Assembly: GCF_039652435.2 (NCBI RefSeq)
Contig: NZ_CP190246.1
Location: forward strand, 3,596,001 to 3,660,000
Direction of reading: 5' to 3'
Origin: Niabella insulamsoli
GTDB taxonomy: Bacteria; Bacteroidota; Bacteroidia; Chitinophagales; Chitinophagaceae
Length of the DNA stretch: 64,000 bases
Shown here: piece by piece, positions 41,063-50,778 of the stretch
How positions within the stretch are numbered: position 1 is the stretch's first letter
Layout of the letters: the number at the start of each line of letters is the position of its first letter
Position numbers and translations under genes: made by a program
Notes under the pieces: generated by a model
What the model was told of the DNA's origin: nothing
The model's database searches: none
What the model saw: the letters and a program-made list of their open reading frames with translations, nothing else

Positions 41063-41840
41063 CAAATCCACCAAGCTATTTATATTATTGGGCGGTTTTT
41101 TCATTGCCAATGCCATTGTGGCTGAGATAATCGGCGTAAAAATCTTTTCTCTTGAAGATACGCTCGGCATTAAGCCCGTTAACCTCACCATTTTTGGCAA
41201 TTCTTTTTCCTTCAACCTGACGGCGGGCGTGTTGTTGTGGCCGGTTGTGTTTATTATGACGGATATCATCAACGAATATTACGGCGTCAAAGGCGTCCGA
41301 TTCTTGTCTTTTTTGGCGGCAGTGCTTATTGCCTACACTTTTATAATGTTCCAGGGGGCGATCGCGCTGAGCCCGGCCGATTTCTGGACCGGCAATTATG
41401 AAGGGCAGCATATTGAGGATGCCAACGAAGCCTATCGCGTGATTTTGGGCCAGGGAAGTTGGATTATCATCGGTTCGCTGGCGGCTTTTCTGATTGGCCA
41501 GATCCTGGACGTGGTTGTTTTTCACAGCATTAAACGAAGTACCGGCGAAAAAGCAATCTGGCTGAGAGCCACCGGCTCAACGCTTGTATCGCAATTGGTT
41601 GACAGTTTTGTGGTGCTGTTTATAGCATTCTATATTGGCCCCCGGGTGTCCGGCAATCAGGGCATGCCCTGGAGCCTTGGCCTGGTAATGACGATTTGTA
41701 TTGGTAATTATATCTACAAATTTATTGTAGCCGTGGTGATGACTCCTGTCATTTATCTCGTGCACTGGATGATTGAAAGGTATTTGGGCCGGGAGTTGGC
41801 CGCCAAAATGAAAAAGCAGGCCATGGAGAAAGGCGGTTAA
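41040..41840 (+). CDS. queuosine precursor transporter (YhhQ/VUT family)
   Basis: A 266-residue inner-membrane protein with about six helices. Family landmarks are FIANAIVAEIIGVKIFSL, the motif VFIMTDIINEYYGVKGVRFLSFLAAV, AFLIGQILDVVVFHSIKR and GSTLVSQLVDSFVVLFIAFYIG. YhhQ imports queuosine precursors (preQ0/preQ1) for tRNA modification. The length is slightly longer than in E. coli. Its 3' end overlaps the convergent DUF5615 gene by 92 bp. Confidence 0.92.
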   Translation: MIRTITGDKSTKLFILLGGFFIANAIVAEIIGVKIFSLEDTLGIKPVNLTIFGNSFSFNLTAGVLLWPVVFIMTDIINEYYGVKGVRFLSFLAAVLIAYTFIMFQGAIALSPADFWTGNYEGQHIEDANEAYRVILGQGSWIIIGSLAAFLIGQILDVVVFHSIKRSTGEKAIWLRATGSTLVSQLVDSFVVLFIAFYIGPRVSGNQGMPWSLGLVMTICIGNYIYKFIVAVVMTPVIYLVHWMIERYLGRELAAKMKKQAMEKGG

Positions 41841-42180
41841 GTACCAATTGAAAATCAACAATATCAATATCGGCGCATGACAGTCTCCTTATAAGATCTT
41901 GAATTTGCGGTTTTATACGACTCCATAAATACCGATTATCGCAGTTACCAATATTAATATTGATTAGTTTAGGTGGTGCCCCTAGGCGGGTAATTAGCTC
42001 TGAAAAGTCAACGTCTTTTGAAATAATGATTACGTCTCCGGAAGGTTTTGCCATTTGATAAATTTCAAAATCCGTTTTATCATACAATTGGAGTGTATAA
42101 GCAGAATGAGCGTTTAGCGCTAATTCGTCGATCATCCATTTGGCGATAACGGGAGAAATATTAACATCCAGCCACAACAT
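41749..42180 (-). CDS. DUF5615 PIN-like toxin-type protein
   Basis: A 143-residue protein starting MLWLDVNISPVIAKWMIDEL, with the PIN-like acidic residues in LWLDVNIS and IIISKDVDFSELITRLGAPPKLI followed by ININIGNCDNRYLW. This is the DUF5615 pattern (Mut7-C-like PIN domain), usually encoded after a DUF433 antitoxin-like gene, as here. It is presumably an RNase toxin. About 25 C-terminal residues beyond the usual end lie antisense to the transporter gene, so an original stop may have been lost. An ATG 15 bp upstream (42195), inside the DUF433 gene's end, is an alternative start. Confidence 0.8.
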   Translation of the reverse strand: MLWLDVNISPVIAKWMIDELALNAHSAYTLQLYDKTDFEIYQMAKPSGDVIIISKDVDFSELITRLGAPPKLININIGNCDNRYLWSRIKPQIQDLIRRLSCADIDIVDFQLVLNRLSPWPAFSFWRPTPGPNTFQSSSARDK

Positions 42181-42184
42181 CCAG

Positions 42185-42421
42185 CTATGCGGCATGAATA
42201 ATAGTTGTGTTTTTCATTTTTAAAGAGGCGTAAATCAACGCTGCGCTAATATCATCTCCTTCGAGAATGGGGTGCTGTTCGAGATTCTCGGTTTGTGATA
42301 ATCCCGACGCCAACAACTCCAAAATATCGCTTACAGGAAAACGTAACCCTCTTATGACGGGCTTTCCTGACATTACTCCCGGGCTAGTAGTTATACGTTT
42401 TAACAGTTGCTCCTGATTCAT
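42185..42421 (-). CDS. DUF433 antitoxin-type protein
   Basis: A 78-residue protein with the DUF433 signature: ITTSPGVMSGKPVIRGLRFPVSDILELLASGLSQTENLEQHP followed by GDDISAALIYASLKM. The segment GKPVIRGxRxPV plus the helix-turn-helix-like stretch is diagnostic. Such proteins are encoded directly before DUF5615 PIN-like proteins and are thought to neutralise them and autoregulate. The stop codon lies 4 bp before the start of the DUF5615 frame. Confidence 0.9.
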   Translation of the reverse strand: MNQEQLLKRITTSPGVMSGKPVIRGLRFPVSDILELLASGLSQTENLEQHPILEGDDISAALIYASLKMKNTTIIHAA

Positions 42422-42515
42422 GATAAACTTTTTAGGTTAACTACAATTTACAAAATAATTAATCACCTGTTTTTAATTTTCGGCTACGGAACATCAAATT
42501 CCGAAATTTTAGCCC

Positions 42516-42523
42516 TATTTTTG
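42516..42523 (+). promoter_or_regulatory. candidate -7 box for carA
   Basis: TATTTTTG, a full TAnnTTTG match 93 bp before the carA start; the transcript leader would contain the shared element at 42551-42610. Confidence 0.4.
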
Positions 42524-42550
42524 CGCGATTTTTTGTTGATTTTTATTCAT

Positions 42551-42610
42551 CAGTACAAGGGTGCGACGCAAGACTGCTGATAGAAGCACACAGCCCGGCC
42601 CCAAAAAATA
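42551..42610 (+). repeat. leader element shared with ychF, copy in front of carA
   Basis: Begins CAGTACAAGGGTGCGACGCA, then AGACTGCTGAT; 28 of the first 31 bases match the copy at 60327 before ychF. Both end in an A-rich stretch shortly before the start codon, and both lie downstream of a TAnnTTTG box. Confidence 0.6.
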
Positions 42611-42616
42611 AAATAC

Positions 42617-43723
42617 ATGTCTGAAACACAATCCCGCGCTATTTTATTGCTTGAAGACGGAACTATTGCCGAAGGATTTGCTTTTGGCGCCATCGGCACC
42701 ACCACCGGCGAAATATGTTTTAACACCGGCATGACCGGCTACCAGGAAGTTTTTACCGACCCCAGCTATTATGGGCAGATCGTGATTATGAACGCCGTAC
42801 ACGTGGGAAATTACGGGGTGATTCCTGAAGACGTGGAGAGCGACAGCGTGAAAGTTTTGGGTGTGATTGCCAAAAACCTGAATGAAAATTATTCGCGAAA
42901 AAGAGCCGAAGGATCGCTGGATGCCTATCTTAAGAAGAATAATATTGTGTCGATACACGGGGTGGATACGCGGGCGCTGGTAGCGCATATTCGTACCAAA
43001 GGCGCGATGAACTGCGTGATTTCTTCAGAAACTTTCGACATTGAAGAGCTGAAAGGCAAACTGGCTGAAACCCCCGATATGAGCGGGCAGGAGCTGGCGT
43101 CGAAAGTGTCGACCAGGGAGGTTTACGAGCTGGGAGATGCGAACGCGCCTGTTAAAATTGCGGTTATGGATTATGGTACCAAACAGCATATTTTAAAATG
43201 TATGGTTGATCGCGGCGCTCACGTGAAAGTGTTTCCTGCAAAAACGCCGCTGTCGGAAGTGAAAGGTTTCAATCCGGATGGGTATTTTATTTCTAACGGA
43301 CCCGGCGACCCGGCTGCCATGGATTATGCGGTTGATACGGTAAAGGAAATCTTAAATGAGGATAAACCTGTTTTCGGCATTTGCCTCGGCCACCAGTTGT
43401 TAGCGCTGGCCAACGGTATTCAGACTTTCAAAATGCACCATGGTCACCGCGGGTTGAATCATCCGGTAAAGAACCTGCTCACCGGCCGCTCGGAAATTAC
43501 TACACAGAACCACGGTTTTGGCGTAGATCCGGAATCGATCAAAGCTTCGGATAAGGTCGAAATCACGCACGTGAACCTGAATGACCAGTCGATAGAAGGT
43601 ATTCGCGTGAAGGGCAAGCCCGCTTTTTCGGTGCAATACCACCCGGAAAGTACGCCTGGCCCGCACGATTCGAGATATTTATTTGACGACTTTATTGCTC
43701 TTATTAAAGAATCGAAGGGATAA
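42617..43723 (+). CDS. carA: carbamoyl-phosphate synthase small (glutaminase) subunit
   Basis: CarA releases ammonia from glutamine for carbamoyl-phosphate synthesis (pyrimidine and arginine pathways). The 368-residue protein has the N-terminal CarA domain (LLLEDGTIAEGFAFG, CFNTGMTGYQEVFTDPSYYGQIV) and a C-terminal class I glutamine amidotransferase domain with the nucleophile in VFGICLGHQLLALA and the His/Glu pair in QYHPESTPGPHDS. carB is not adjacent; a terminator and a SusC gene follow. The leader carries an element also present before ychF. Confidence 0.97.
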   Translation: MSETQSRAILLLEDGTIAEGFAFGAIGTTTGEICFNTGMTGYQEVFTDPSYYGQIVIMNAVHVGNYGVIPEDVESDSVKVLGVIAKNLNENYSRKRAEGSLDAYLKKNNIVSIHGVDTRALVAHIRTKGAMNCVISSETFDIEELKGKLAETPDMSGQELASKVSTREVYELGDANAPVKIAVMDYGTKQHILKCMVDRGAHVKVFPAKTPLSEVKGFNPDGYFISNGPGDPAAMDYAVDTVKEILNEDKPVFGICLGHQLLALANGIQTFKMHHGHRGLNHPVKNLLTGRSEITTQNHGFGVDPESIKASDKVEITHVNLNDQSIEGIRVKGKPAFSVQYHPESTPGPHDSRYLFDDFIALIKESKG

Positions 43724-43742
43724 AGTCTATTTTATATGCCTT

Positions 43743-43782
43743 TAAAGAGCCGGATTTTCAGAAAATCCGGCTCTTTTTTTAT
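43743..43782 (+). terminator. intrinsic terminator after carA
   Basis: Perfect stem AAAGAGCCGGATTTTC / GAAAATCCGGCTCTTT with a minimal loop and a T run. Confidence 0.92.
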
Positions 43783-43840
43783 TGCCTCTAAGCGGTTTCT
43801 TGCCACTTTATCCGTTATTCTGCAAAAAAAATTCGGCTTT

Positions 43841-43874
43841 TTGCAGGTTTCTGCGGTATTTTATATTATCTTTA
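43841..43874 (+). promoter_or_regulatory. candidate promoter of the first SusC/SusD operon
   Basis: TTG at 43841-43843, 23-bp spacer, TATCTTTA at 43867-43874 (one change from TAnnTTTG). The same TTATCTTTAGTA string occurs before the DeoR gene. It leaves a leader of about 160 nt in which nothing further was recognised. Confidence 0.4.
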
Positions 43875-44038
43875 GTACGGTCTTAACAAAACGATAAGGA
43901 AGTTGCTCGAAAAAACTATACGCTACATTCATGAGAAGTATAAAGACTGTGAACTGAGACCCGGGTTTTGTTTGTGAGATACCAGGATATGCCGCGGCCA
44001 TTGAACATTTGCTGATTTCAACCTAAAATATAATAAGT

Positions 44039-47000
44039 ATGAGAAAATTTCTTTTCTTAGTTGTGCTTGTGTTTGCTGCTTTTTTTAGCCAAACTGTTAC
44101 AGCCCAGGAAAATGTAGTTTCAGGTTTTGTGAAAACAACGGACAGTGTGCCGCTCATGGGCGTGACGGTTTCGGTTAAAAACACAAACCGCGCCACCCTC
44201 ACCGAATCTTCAGGGTATTTCTCGATTAGTGCTGCCGTAGGAGAATCTTTAGAATTTTCATCCGTAGGCTACACCACTCAGACCGTAATTATTGGCTCTT
44301 ACGCGCCGCTCTCCATCGCTTTAATAAGAACACAGGCAGATATGGATGAAGTCGTTGTAGTTGGCTATGGCCAGCAAAAAAGAAGTAACGTCACTAACGC
44401 CGTTGCTACCGTCAATGTAGATCAAACTTTGGGAAGCCGCCCGATCGCAGATGCCGGGCGCGGATTGCAGGGAGCAGTACCGGGTCTTTCCGTAAGGATT
44501 CCCAGCGGCGAAGTAGGTTCAGATCCATTGATGAGAATTCGCGGCTTTATAGGTTCAATCGCGGGCTCAAGCCAGCCACTTATTTTGGTGAACAACGTTG
44601 AAATCCCAAGTATCCAGATGATCAACCCTAATGATATTGAAAGCATTAGTATACTCAAAGACGCCTCGGCCAGTGCTATTTATGGAGCAAAAGCCGCCTT
44701 TGGCGTTATATTAATTACCACTAAAAAAGGCTCAAAAACAGAAGGTATCAATTTGGCATATACGAATAACCTTTCCTGGCAAAATCCTGCGAAAGAAATT
44801 GAAATTGCAGGGATCGACGGTTTGGAATATACGCTCGAAGCGCATAAAAATATGAAAGCGAGCGGTCCTGCCGGCGGCTTTTGGCGCATTAGCGAAGAAA
44901 GCCTGCAAAAGTCAAGAGAATGGCAGGAGAAGTACGGCAGCACCGTGGGAAAATACGATCCGGTAGTTTATAATCGCGACTGGTATTTTGACGGAACTGA
45001 CAAATATGGTATCAGGATTTACGACCCGGTTGACGCGATGATCAAAAAGTCGGCGTTTACTCAAAATCATAACCTTTCGCTAAATGGCAAATCAAACAAT
45101 ACCAGTTACAACGCGAGTTTTGGGTATTTCGGGCAGGAAGGAATGATGAAACCAGCTCAGCACGATGATTACACCAGATACACCGCCAACCTCAGCCTTT
45201 CAACCAAAGTGAACGATTATATAACAATACGGGGCGGTACCTTATTTTCTGACCGAACCAAACGGTACCCCAACTCTGCAACCGGTTTTACTGCTGACCC
45301 CTGGTTATACCTTTATCGCTGGAGCCTGTACTTCCCCACTGCCGTGAAAGAACTCGGAGAGGAAATCCGCGACCCCTACTGGGATACGAAGAATGCGCAC
45401 ACCGCCAACCTCGGCAACAAATACACTAACTTAACTTTTGGAACCACGATAGATGTCACGAAACAATGGCAGATTATTGCTGATTATACTTATGATGTAC
45501 GTCAGGACATTCTTAAAAGCTCTATGCCCACTTTTTCCGGCGCCTGGCACTGGTACACACCTGTAGCATGGAACGACGAAGATGGGAACAGGGTGTATGT
45601 GGATGAAGACGGGAATCCCACCAATGAAGGAGGCGTGCCCGCCTATCGGTTTCCTGTGAGTCAATATATTACCAAGGAGCAAAGCAATATTTATCAATCG
45701 ACGTTAAGGGCGCAACGACACACCATTAATGCTTACTCCACTTACAACTGGCAATTAAATAAAGACAATGATTTTAAATTCATGTTGGGAACCAATATTG
45801 TTTCCAATAAATGGGACAGTCATTGGTCGAGGAAGACAGAGCTTATTAATGAAGAAAATCCACAGTTTGACTTCGCTGTGGGTACTGAAACGACCGGGGG
45901 CGACGCCAACTGGGATTCACAATTGGGTTATTTTGGCCGTCTAAACTATGCTTTCGCCAATAAATATTTGTTTGAGGGAAGCTTGCGTTACGACGCAACT
46001 TCTAAATTTCCTGCTTATCTGAGATGGAAATGGTTCCCTTCCCTATCCGCGGGTTGGGTTTTAAGCGACGAGAGCTTTATGCAGTCGATGAAAAATGTTT
46101 TAAGCTTCGCTAAATTCCGCGGATCCTGGGGTTCAATCGGCGATCAGTCCGTATCGAACAGTCTTTATCTCTCTACAATGGATATTGCAAAAAATTCCTG
46201 GCTAAGCAGCTCTGGTGAACAATTTTTCCAATTGGGAACGCCCAATCCAATTTCGGCAGGTATCACCTGGCAGGATATTGTATCGCTCGATTTCGGTGCT
46301 GAATTCAGGTTTTTTAAAAACAAATTCGGCGTGGTGCTGGATTGGTACGAACGCCAGACAAAAAATATGATCATTGCGGGCGATGCCTTGCCTTCAACTT
46401 ATGGCGCATCCGCACCGCAGGGCAATTACGGGAATCTTAAAACCCGTGGCTGGGAGATCACCTTTGACTTTAATCACCGGTTTGACGGCGGTTTAGGCAT
46501 TAACTTGATGGCCAACCTGTCCGACGCGGTGACCGATATTACAAAGTCGGCAGATTGGAACACCCCGTATGAAAACAGGTTAATTGACAACACTTATACC
46601 ACTGGCAAGCGCTATGGCGATATTTATGGATATGTAACCGACAGGTTATATCAAAAAGATGATTTTGTGTATGATGGTGATGGCAACTTTGTTCAGGAGA
46701 CTATCGTATGGCAGGGTACGGCTAAAAGAACAAATAAGCTGGCCGGCAACAATCCGGTTTATCAAACCTATTTTGAAGACGGCAACCAAATTCTGTTGAT
46801 CAGTCCGGGCGATGTAAAATTTGTAGACATTGACGGCGATGGCTACATCACGCCGGGTAAAGGTACTTTTGGCGACCCTGGTGACCGCGTGGTAATCGGT
46901 AATATTCTTCCCCGCTATGAATATGGTTTCCGCGTAGGGTTGGATTATAAATCGTTTGATCTGGCCATCATGGGGCAAGGCGTTGGCAAAAGGCATATTT

Positions 47001-47440
47001 GGGGCGCCGGACAGCTTGCTATTCCAGGCTTTCACGTAAAAGACGGAGCCATGCCTCAGACCTTTGCTGAAGACTTTTGGAAGGAAGACCGCACCAACGC
47101 TTTTTATCCAAGAGCATGGAATCTTGGTGGCGCCAATTCCGGTTTCGTGATGGTGCCTCAAACGCGCTATCTGCTGAACATGGCTTACTTCAGAATTAAA
47201 AATATAACACTCGGATATAACGTTTCACCTTCACTTTTAAATCGCATTAACCTAAAACAGGCCCGCGTTTATGTGTCGTTTGAAAACTTTATCACTTTCG
47301 ATAAATTACGTGGCTTGCCGATCGACCCCGAGGCCATATCAGGATACTCCATGTTGGCGAGCAATTACAATTTAGGCCGCACGGGTACTTCAAACCCCAC
47401 TTTTAAAATTGCCTCTGTAGGTGTAAACATATCATTATAA
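44039..47440 (+). CDS. SusC/RagA-type TonB-dependent outer-membrane transporter
   Basis: A 1133-residue protein: signal peptide (cleavage near VTAQE), a carboxypeptidase-regulatory-like domain (residues about 24-105, VSGFVKTTDSVPLMGVTVSV), the TonB box region MDEVVVVGYGQQKRSNVTNAV, a plug with PLILVNNVEIPS and IESISILKDASASAIYGAKAAFGVILITTKKG, then a 22-strand barrel ending NPTFKIASVGVNISL. There is no STN domain, so it is not coupled to a sigma/anti-sigma pair. With its SusD partner 18 bp downstream it imports an oligomeric nutrient, substrate unknown. The operon continues with a DUF4623 lipoprotein and a GHL10 hydrolase. Confidence 0.95.
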   Translation: MRKFLFLVVLVFAAFFSQTVTAQENVVSGFVKTTDSVPLMGVTVSVKNTNRATLTESSGYFSISAAVGESLEFSSVGYTTQTVIIGSYAPLSIALIRTQADMDEVVVVGYGQQKRSNVTNAVATVNVDQTLGSRPIADAGRGLQGAVPGLSVRIPSGEVGSDPLMRIRGFIGSIAGSSQPLILVNNVEIPSIQMINPNDIESISILKDASASAIYGAKAAFGVILITTKKGSKTEGINLAYTNNLSWQNPAKEIEIAGIDGLEYTLEAHKNMKASGPAGGFWRISEESLQKSREWQEKYGSTVGKYDPVVYNRDWYFDGTDKYGIRIYDPVDAMIKKSAFTQNHNLSLNGKSNNTSYNASFGYFGQEGMMKPAQHDDYTRYTANLSLSTKVNDYITIRGGTLFSDRTKRYPNSATGFTADPWLYLYRWSLYFPTAVKELGEEIRDPYWDTKNAHTANLGNKYTNLTFGTTIDVTKQWQIIADYTYDVRQDILKSSMPTFSGAWHWYTPVAWNDEDGNRVYVDEDGNPTNEGGVPAYRFPVSQYITKEQSNIYQSTLRAQRHTINAYSTYNWQLNKDNDFKFMLGTNIVSNKWDSHWSRKTELINEENPQFDFAVGTETTGGDANWDSQLGYFGRLNYAFANKYLFEGSLRYDATSKFPAYLRWKWFPSLSAGWVLSDESFMQSMKNVLSFAKFRGSWGSIGDQSVSNSLYLSTMDIAKNSWLSSSGEQFFQLGTPNPISAGITWQDIVSLDFGAEFRFFKNKFGVVLDWYERQTKNMIIAGDALPSTYGASAPQGNYGNLKTRGWEITFDFNHRFDGGLGINLMANLSDAVTDITKSADWNTPYENRLIDNTYTTGKRYGDIYGYVTDRLYQKDDFVYDGDGNFVQETIVWQGTAKRTNKLAGNNPVYQTYFEDGNQILLISPGDVKFVDIDGDGYITPGKGTFGDPGDRVVIGNILPRYEYGFRVGLDYKSFDLAIMGQGVGKRHIWGAGQLAIPGFHVKDGAMPQTFAEDFWKEDRTNAFYPRAWNLGGANSGFVMVPQTRYLLNMAYFRIKNITLGYNVSPSLLNRINLKQARVYVSFENFITFDKLRGLPIDPEAISGYSMLASNYNLGRTGTSNPTFKIASVGVNISL

Positions 47441-47458
47441 CTTAAAACAAGCATTGTT

Positions 47459-49261
47459 ATGAAATATACAAATACATATTCGATCATACTGGCTTTTGTA
47501 GTTATGACCTTGTTTGGTTGTAAGAAATTTTTAGACCGTCCGCCGCTCACCGTTGCCAATGACGAAACCGCCTGGACAACTGAAGATAATGTTCGCCTGT
47601 ATGCTAATAAATTTTATCCATCATTTTTTACCGGCTATGGACTCGGCTTTAACACCGACGGCGCCGCTATGATGGGCTATCAATTTAATGACGACGTTTT
47701 CTTAATGGGCAACCAGGGCAACTTTACGCGCGCTGTGCCTAATAGCAATATCTGGAGCATGTCCACCGTCCGGTCAATCAACATCATGCTCGACCGGCTC
47801 GAAACAAAAATGCAAAATATACTGAATGAAGAAGCATACAATCACTGGACGGGGATTGGCCGATTTTTCAGAGGCCTGGAATATGCCGAGCTTTCAACCC
47901 GTTTTGGCGACGTGCCCTACTACGATCATGTTCCCAGCGATATAGACCTTGACGATCTTTATAAACCGCGTACACCACGCAACGAGGTAATGGACGCCGT
48001 TTATGATGATTTAAAATTTGCGTTAGATAATGTAAGGGCTGCCGATGGCGATCAATTTGTAAATAAATATGTAGTCGCTGGTTTCACTTCAAGGGTTGCT
48101 CTTTATGAAGGCACATGGCAAAAGTATTATTACAACAATAATGAGCGCGCCCGCAAGTTCCTCGAACTCGCCACTGAAGCGGCTAATGTGATTGTTTCGA
48201 GTGGCCGGTTCGATATCGTTACCGACTTCAGAAGTTTGTTTGCCTCCAATACGCTTGCCGGCAACCGCGATGTGGTTTTCTACCGCCACTATGATCCCGC
48301 CGTTTCAATTACACATTCGGTCGCTTCTTACAATAACCTTTCCGAGTCGTTAGCATTCGGGCCTACCGCCGATTTAATCAAATCGTTCATTTGTGTGGAT
48401 GGGAAACCCTGGCAAAACTCGGGGGAAACTGCTGCCAGCGACTTTTCCCTTTCGAAAATTATTACCACCAGAGATTCACGGCTCGAAGCTTCTTTTTACG
48501 ATCACCCAACCGCTAAGAACAGGGCCGCTTTTTGGTATATTGTTAAATTTATCCCCCGCAGCGTAATCACCTCCGTGGAAGCCGGGAACACACCGCCCAA
48601 CGAATTTACAAGCAGCAAAAATGAAACAGATTATCCTGTCTTCCGGTATGCGGAGGCCCTTATAAACTGGATAGAAGCTAAGGCCGAACTTTCTACCATC
48701 GGCGGGGCTGCGGTTACTCAATCAGATATCGACCTGTCTATCAACAAAATCAGGAACCGCCCTTTAGCAGCAGAAGCTATTGCCAAAGGCGTTCAGAAAA
48801 CTGCGCCATTAAGTTTGGCAGACCTGCCTAATGATCCGGCGAAAGATCCTTCCGTACCAGCTTTGCTTTGGGAAATCAGGCGTGAGCGCCGCATGGAGTT
48901 TGCGTTTGAACATTCCCGGTTTGAAGATTTGAAACGTTGGGGGAAACTTTCTTACATGGACACTGATGCCCGAAAAGATCTAACTGCCGGAGGATGGGTT
49001 AATTTTGCAGCTGAAGTTCCATCAGAACTAAAAACGGGCGTGTCGGTAGTTGACCTGGCCGGAAATACTATTGTGTACAACGGTTCCAATGGAGCCGCGA
49101 TGAAAGGCTTTTTTAGAACTACAAACACAAATGGCCGCCTTCCCTTCTTAAATCAAACGGGCGTAAATCCGTATTTATCGCCTGTGGGCAGAAACCAGAT
49201 CGATCAGTATGAAACCAAAGGTTATACATTAACACAAACTGAAGGCTGGCCTCAGAACTAA
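47459..49261 (+). CDS. RagB/SusD-family nutrient-binding lipoprotein
   Basis: A 600-residue surface lipoprotein that caps the SusC barrel. The signal ends MTLFGCKKFLDRPPL (lipidated Cys near residue 21), followed by the helical SusD pattern: WTTEDNVRLYANKFY, RSINIMLDRLETK, HWTGIGRFFRGLEYAELSTRFGDVPYYD (TPR-like) and the C-terminal YAEALINWIEAKAEL and LLWEIRRERRMEFAFEHSRFEDLKRWGK. The final motif is the most conserved in the family. The ligand cannot be deduced. Confidence 0.95.
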   Translation: MKYTNTYSIILAFVVMTLFGCKKFLDRPPLTVANDETAWTTEDNVRLYANKFYPSFFTGYGLGFNTDGAAMMGYQFNDDVFLMGNQGNFTRAVPNSNIWSMSTVRSINIMLDRLETKMQNILNEEAYNHWTGIGRFFRGLEYAELSTRFGDVPYYDHVPSDIDLDDLYKPRTPRNEVMDAVYDDLKFALDNVRAADGDQFVNKYVVAGFTSRVALYEGTWQKYYYNNNERARKFLELATEAANVIVSSGRFDIVTDFRSLFASNTLAGNRDVVFYRHYDPAVSITHSVASYNNLSESLAFGPTADLIKSFICVDGKPWQNSGETAASDFSLSKIITTRDSRLEASFYDHPTAKNRAAFWYIVKFIPRSVITSVEAGNTPPNEFTSSKNETDYPVFRYAEALINWIEAKAELSTIGGAAVTQSDIDLSINKIRNRPLAAEAIAKGVQKTAPLSLADLPNDPAKDPSVPALLWEIRRERRMEFAFEHSRFEDLKRWGKLSYMDTDARKDLTAGGWVNFAAEVPSELKTGVSVVDLAGNTIVYNGSNGAAMKGFFRTTNTNGRLPFLNQTGVNPYLSPVGRNQIDQYETKGYTLTQTEGWPQN

Positions 49262-49294
49262 GCTATAAACATGTTCAACCAAAATATTAAACAC

Positions 49295-50722
49295 ATGAAT
49301 ATTTCAATAAATACATCAAAAATTTGCATAGCACTTTTTTCGTTATGCCTTGTGTTTCTTCTGTCCTGTCAAAAAGATTTTCCCGGCAACGTTGATTCGC
49401 CTGACGAAGTGGTATTAAAGTCTATTAAAATTCTGAATGCCGGACAAGGCGGAAACCAGGTAATTGAGGGAACGATTGACGAAAATCTGAAAACGGTAGC
49501 TTTCCCCCGGATCGATACACAAACGGATTTCAGCGCCATTCAGTTTGAAGCAATCATGTCGGACGGTGCTACTTTGGATCAGGACTCCTACACCTTTGCT
49601 TTTGGAGCGGGTGAGTCAGCAAAAACGTCTACCATTAAAGTAGTAAACAACAAAAGATTTCGCGAATATTTGGTTACATTAAGACTCAATATACCCGTTT
49701 TTGGCGCCGATTTTACGAAACCTGAAATATTTGACTATACCAACAATGAGTTGGGCAATCCGGTGTATCCCACTTTCGTGTCATTAACAACCAGGGGCAC
49801 CGGCTTCGACGGCGAACATGTTTTGATTGTAACCAGAGCGCCCGGGGGTTCTCACTTACTTAAAACATCCGATTTAAGGAATAACACGATCAATCCCATT
49901 GCGTTGAATCTTACAGGAGTAAGTGGCGGAACTTTTCCTGTGAATGTTGGAGCGCAGGTCAACGGTCATACATATATTGCCAATTTATCGGGCGGTCAGG
50001 TTTCGCCCTTCAAAATTTATCATTGGACAGATCCATCGGCAGCGCCTGAAGTGATCGGCAATTTCAACATCGCTTCCATTCCTGGCGCGGGCACTCGTCA
50101 CGGCGACAACATGTCTGCCAATCTCGACGCCAATGGAAATGGATATATGTATTTTGGCGATAATGCGGTGTCTAAAATCCTTCGGCTTACGGTGACAGGC
50201 TACACAACACTTTCCGATCCGACTGTACTAACAAACGCCTCCGGGTCAAGTTTCGTAATGTCTTTTAATAGAGTAGGAAATACTTCAGATTATATTTATA
50301 CGGGCTATGATGCGCCCATTCGTGTGGCAAACGAATCAGCAGGCATTACGTATACATTGAGCAGTACCGCCGTTCCTAATCGCGGTTCAGACGCCCGTGT
50401 TATACAATTTAACGGCGAACGCTATCTTATTTTGACAACGGCGGCAAGAACCGGTTCGGACGCAGTGGTATTGTATGTTTATGATATTTCGAGGGGCAGC
50501 AGCACTGTAGAAGCGCTCACGCTGTTTAATGAAAGAGCCGACAAGTCACCCATTTATCAGTATTCGCTTCTCGGTCCGACGAACACCGCCCCGTCAACGC
50601 AAACCGGCTGGTACGTAACCAAAGATGAGGAAGGAAAAGATGCAAAACTGACTTTATACACGGCATCTGCTGATGCGGGGTTTGTTTTAATCGACTTTCC
50701 AAAAAAAGAACAGACCGACTAA
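49295..50722 (+). CDS. lipoprotein with DUF5018 and DUF4623-like domains
   Basis: A 475-residue exported lipoprotein (signal ending CLVFLLSCQKDFPG). An N-terminal beta-sandwich of about 100 residues (VVLKSIKILNAG to YLVTLRLNIPVFGADF) matches DUF5018; the rest, with repeated strand-turn units such as GTGFDGEHVLIVTRAPGGSH, GHTYIANLSGG, NGYMYFGDNAVSKILRLT and ERYLILTTAARTG, looks like a propeller and matches DUF4623. Such proteins accompany SusCD pairs and are thought to bind glycans at the surface. ATG at 49295 is preferred over 49271 because the signal peptide starts there. Names rest on recall of family layout. Confidence 0.75.
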   Translation: MNISINTSKICIALFSLCLVFLLSCQKDFPGNVDSPDEVVLKSIKILNAGQGGNQVIEGTIDENLKTVAFPRIDTQTDFSAIQFEAIMSDGATLDQDSYTFAFGAGESAKTSTIKVVNNKRFREYLVTLRLNIPVFGADFTKPEIFDYTNNELGNPVYPTFVSLTTRGTGFDGEHVLIVTRAPGGSHLLKTSDLRNNTINPIALNLTGVSGGTFPVNVGAQVNGHTYIANLSGGQVSPFKIYHWTDPSAAPEVIGNFNIASIPGAGTRHGDNMSANLDANGNGYMYFGDNAVSKILRLTVTGYTTLSDPTVLTNASGSSFVMSFNRVGNTSDYIYTGYDAPIRVANESAGITYTLSSTAVPNRGSDARVIQFNGERYLILTTAARTGSDAVVLYVYDISRGSSTVEALTLFNERADKSPIYQYSLLGPTNTAPSTQTGWYVTKDEEGKDAKLTLYTASADAGFVLIDFPKKEQTD

Positions 50723-50778
50723 AGGGTCACTGACACTGTACCCTGATAGAAGTTGCTAAACATATAGAAAAAAATAAA

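Noticed and set aside
43876..44038. Riboswitch in the leader of the first SusC gene
   Set aside because: About 160 nt of leader was inspected, but no known riboswitch core was recognised.
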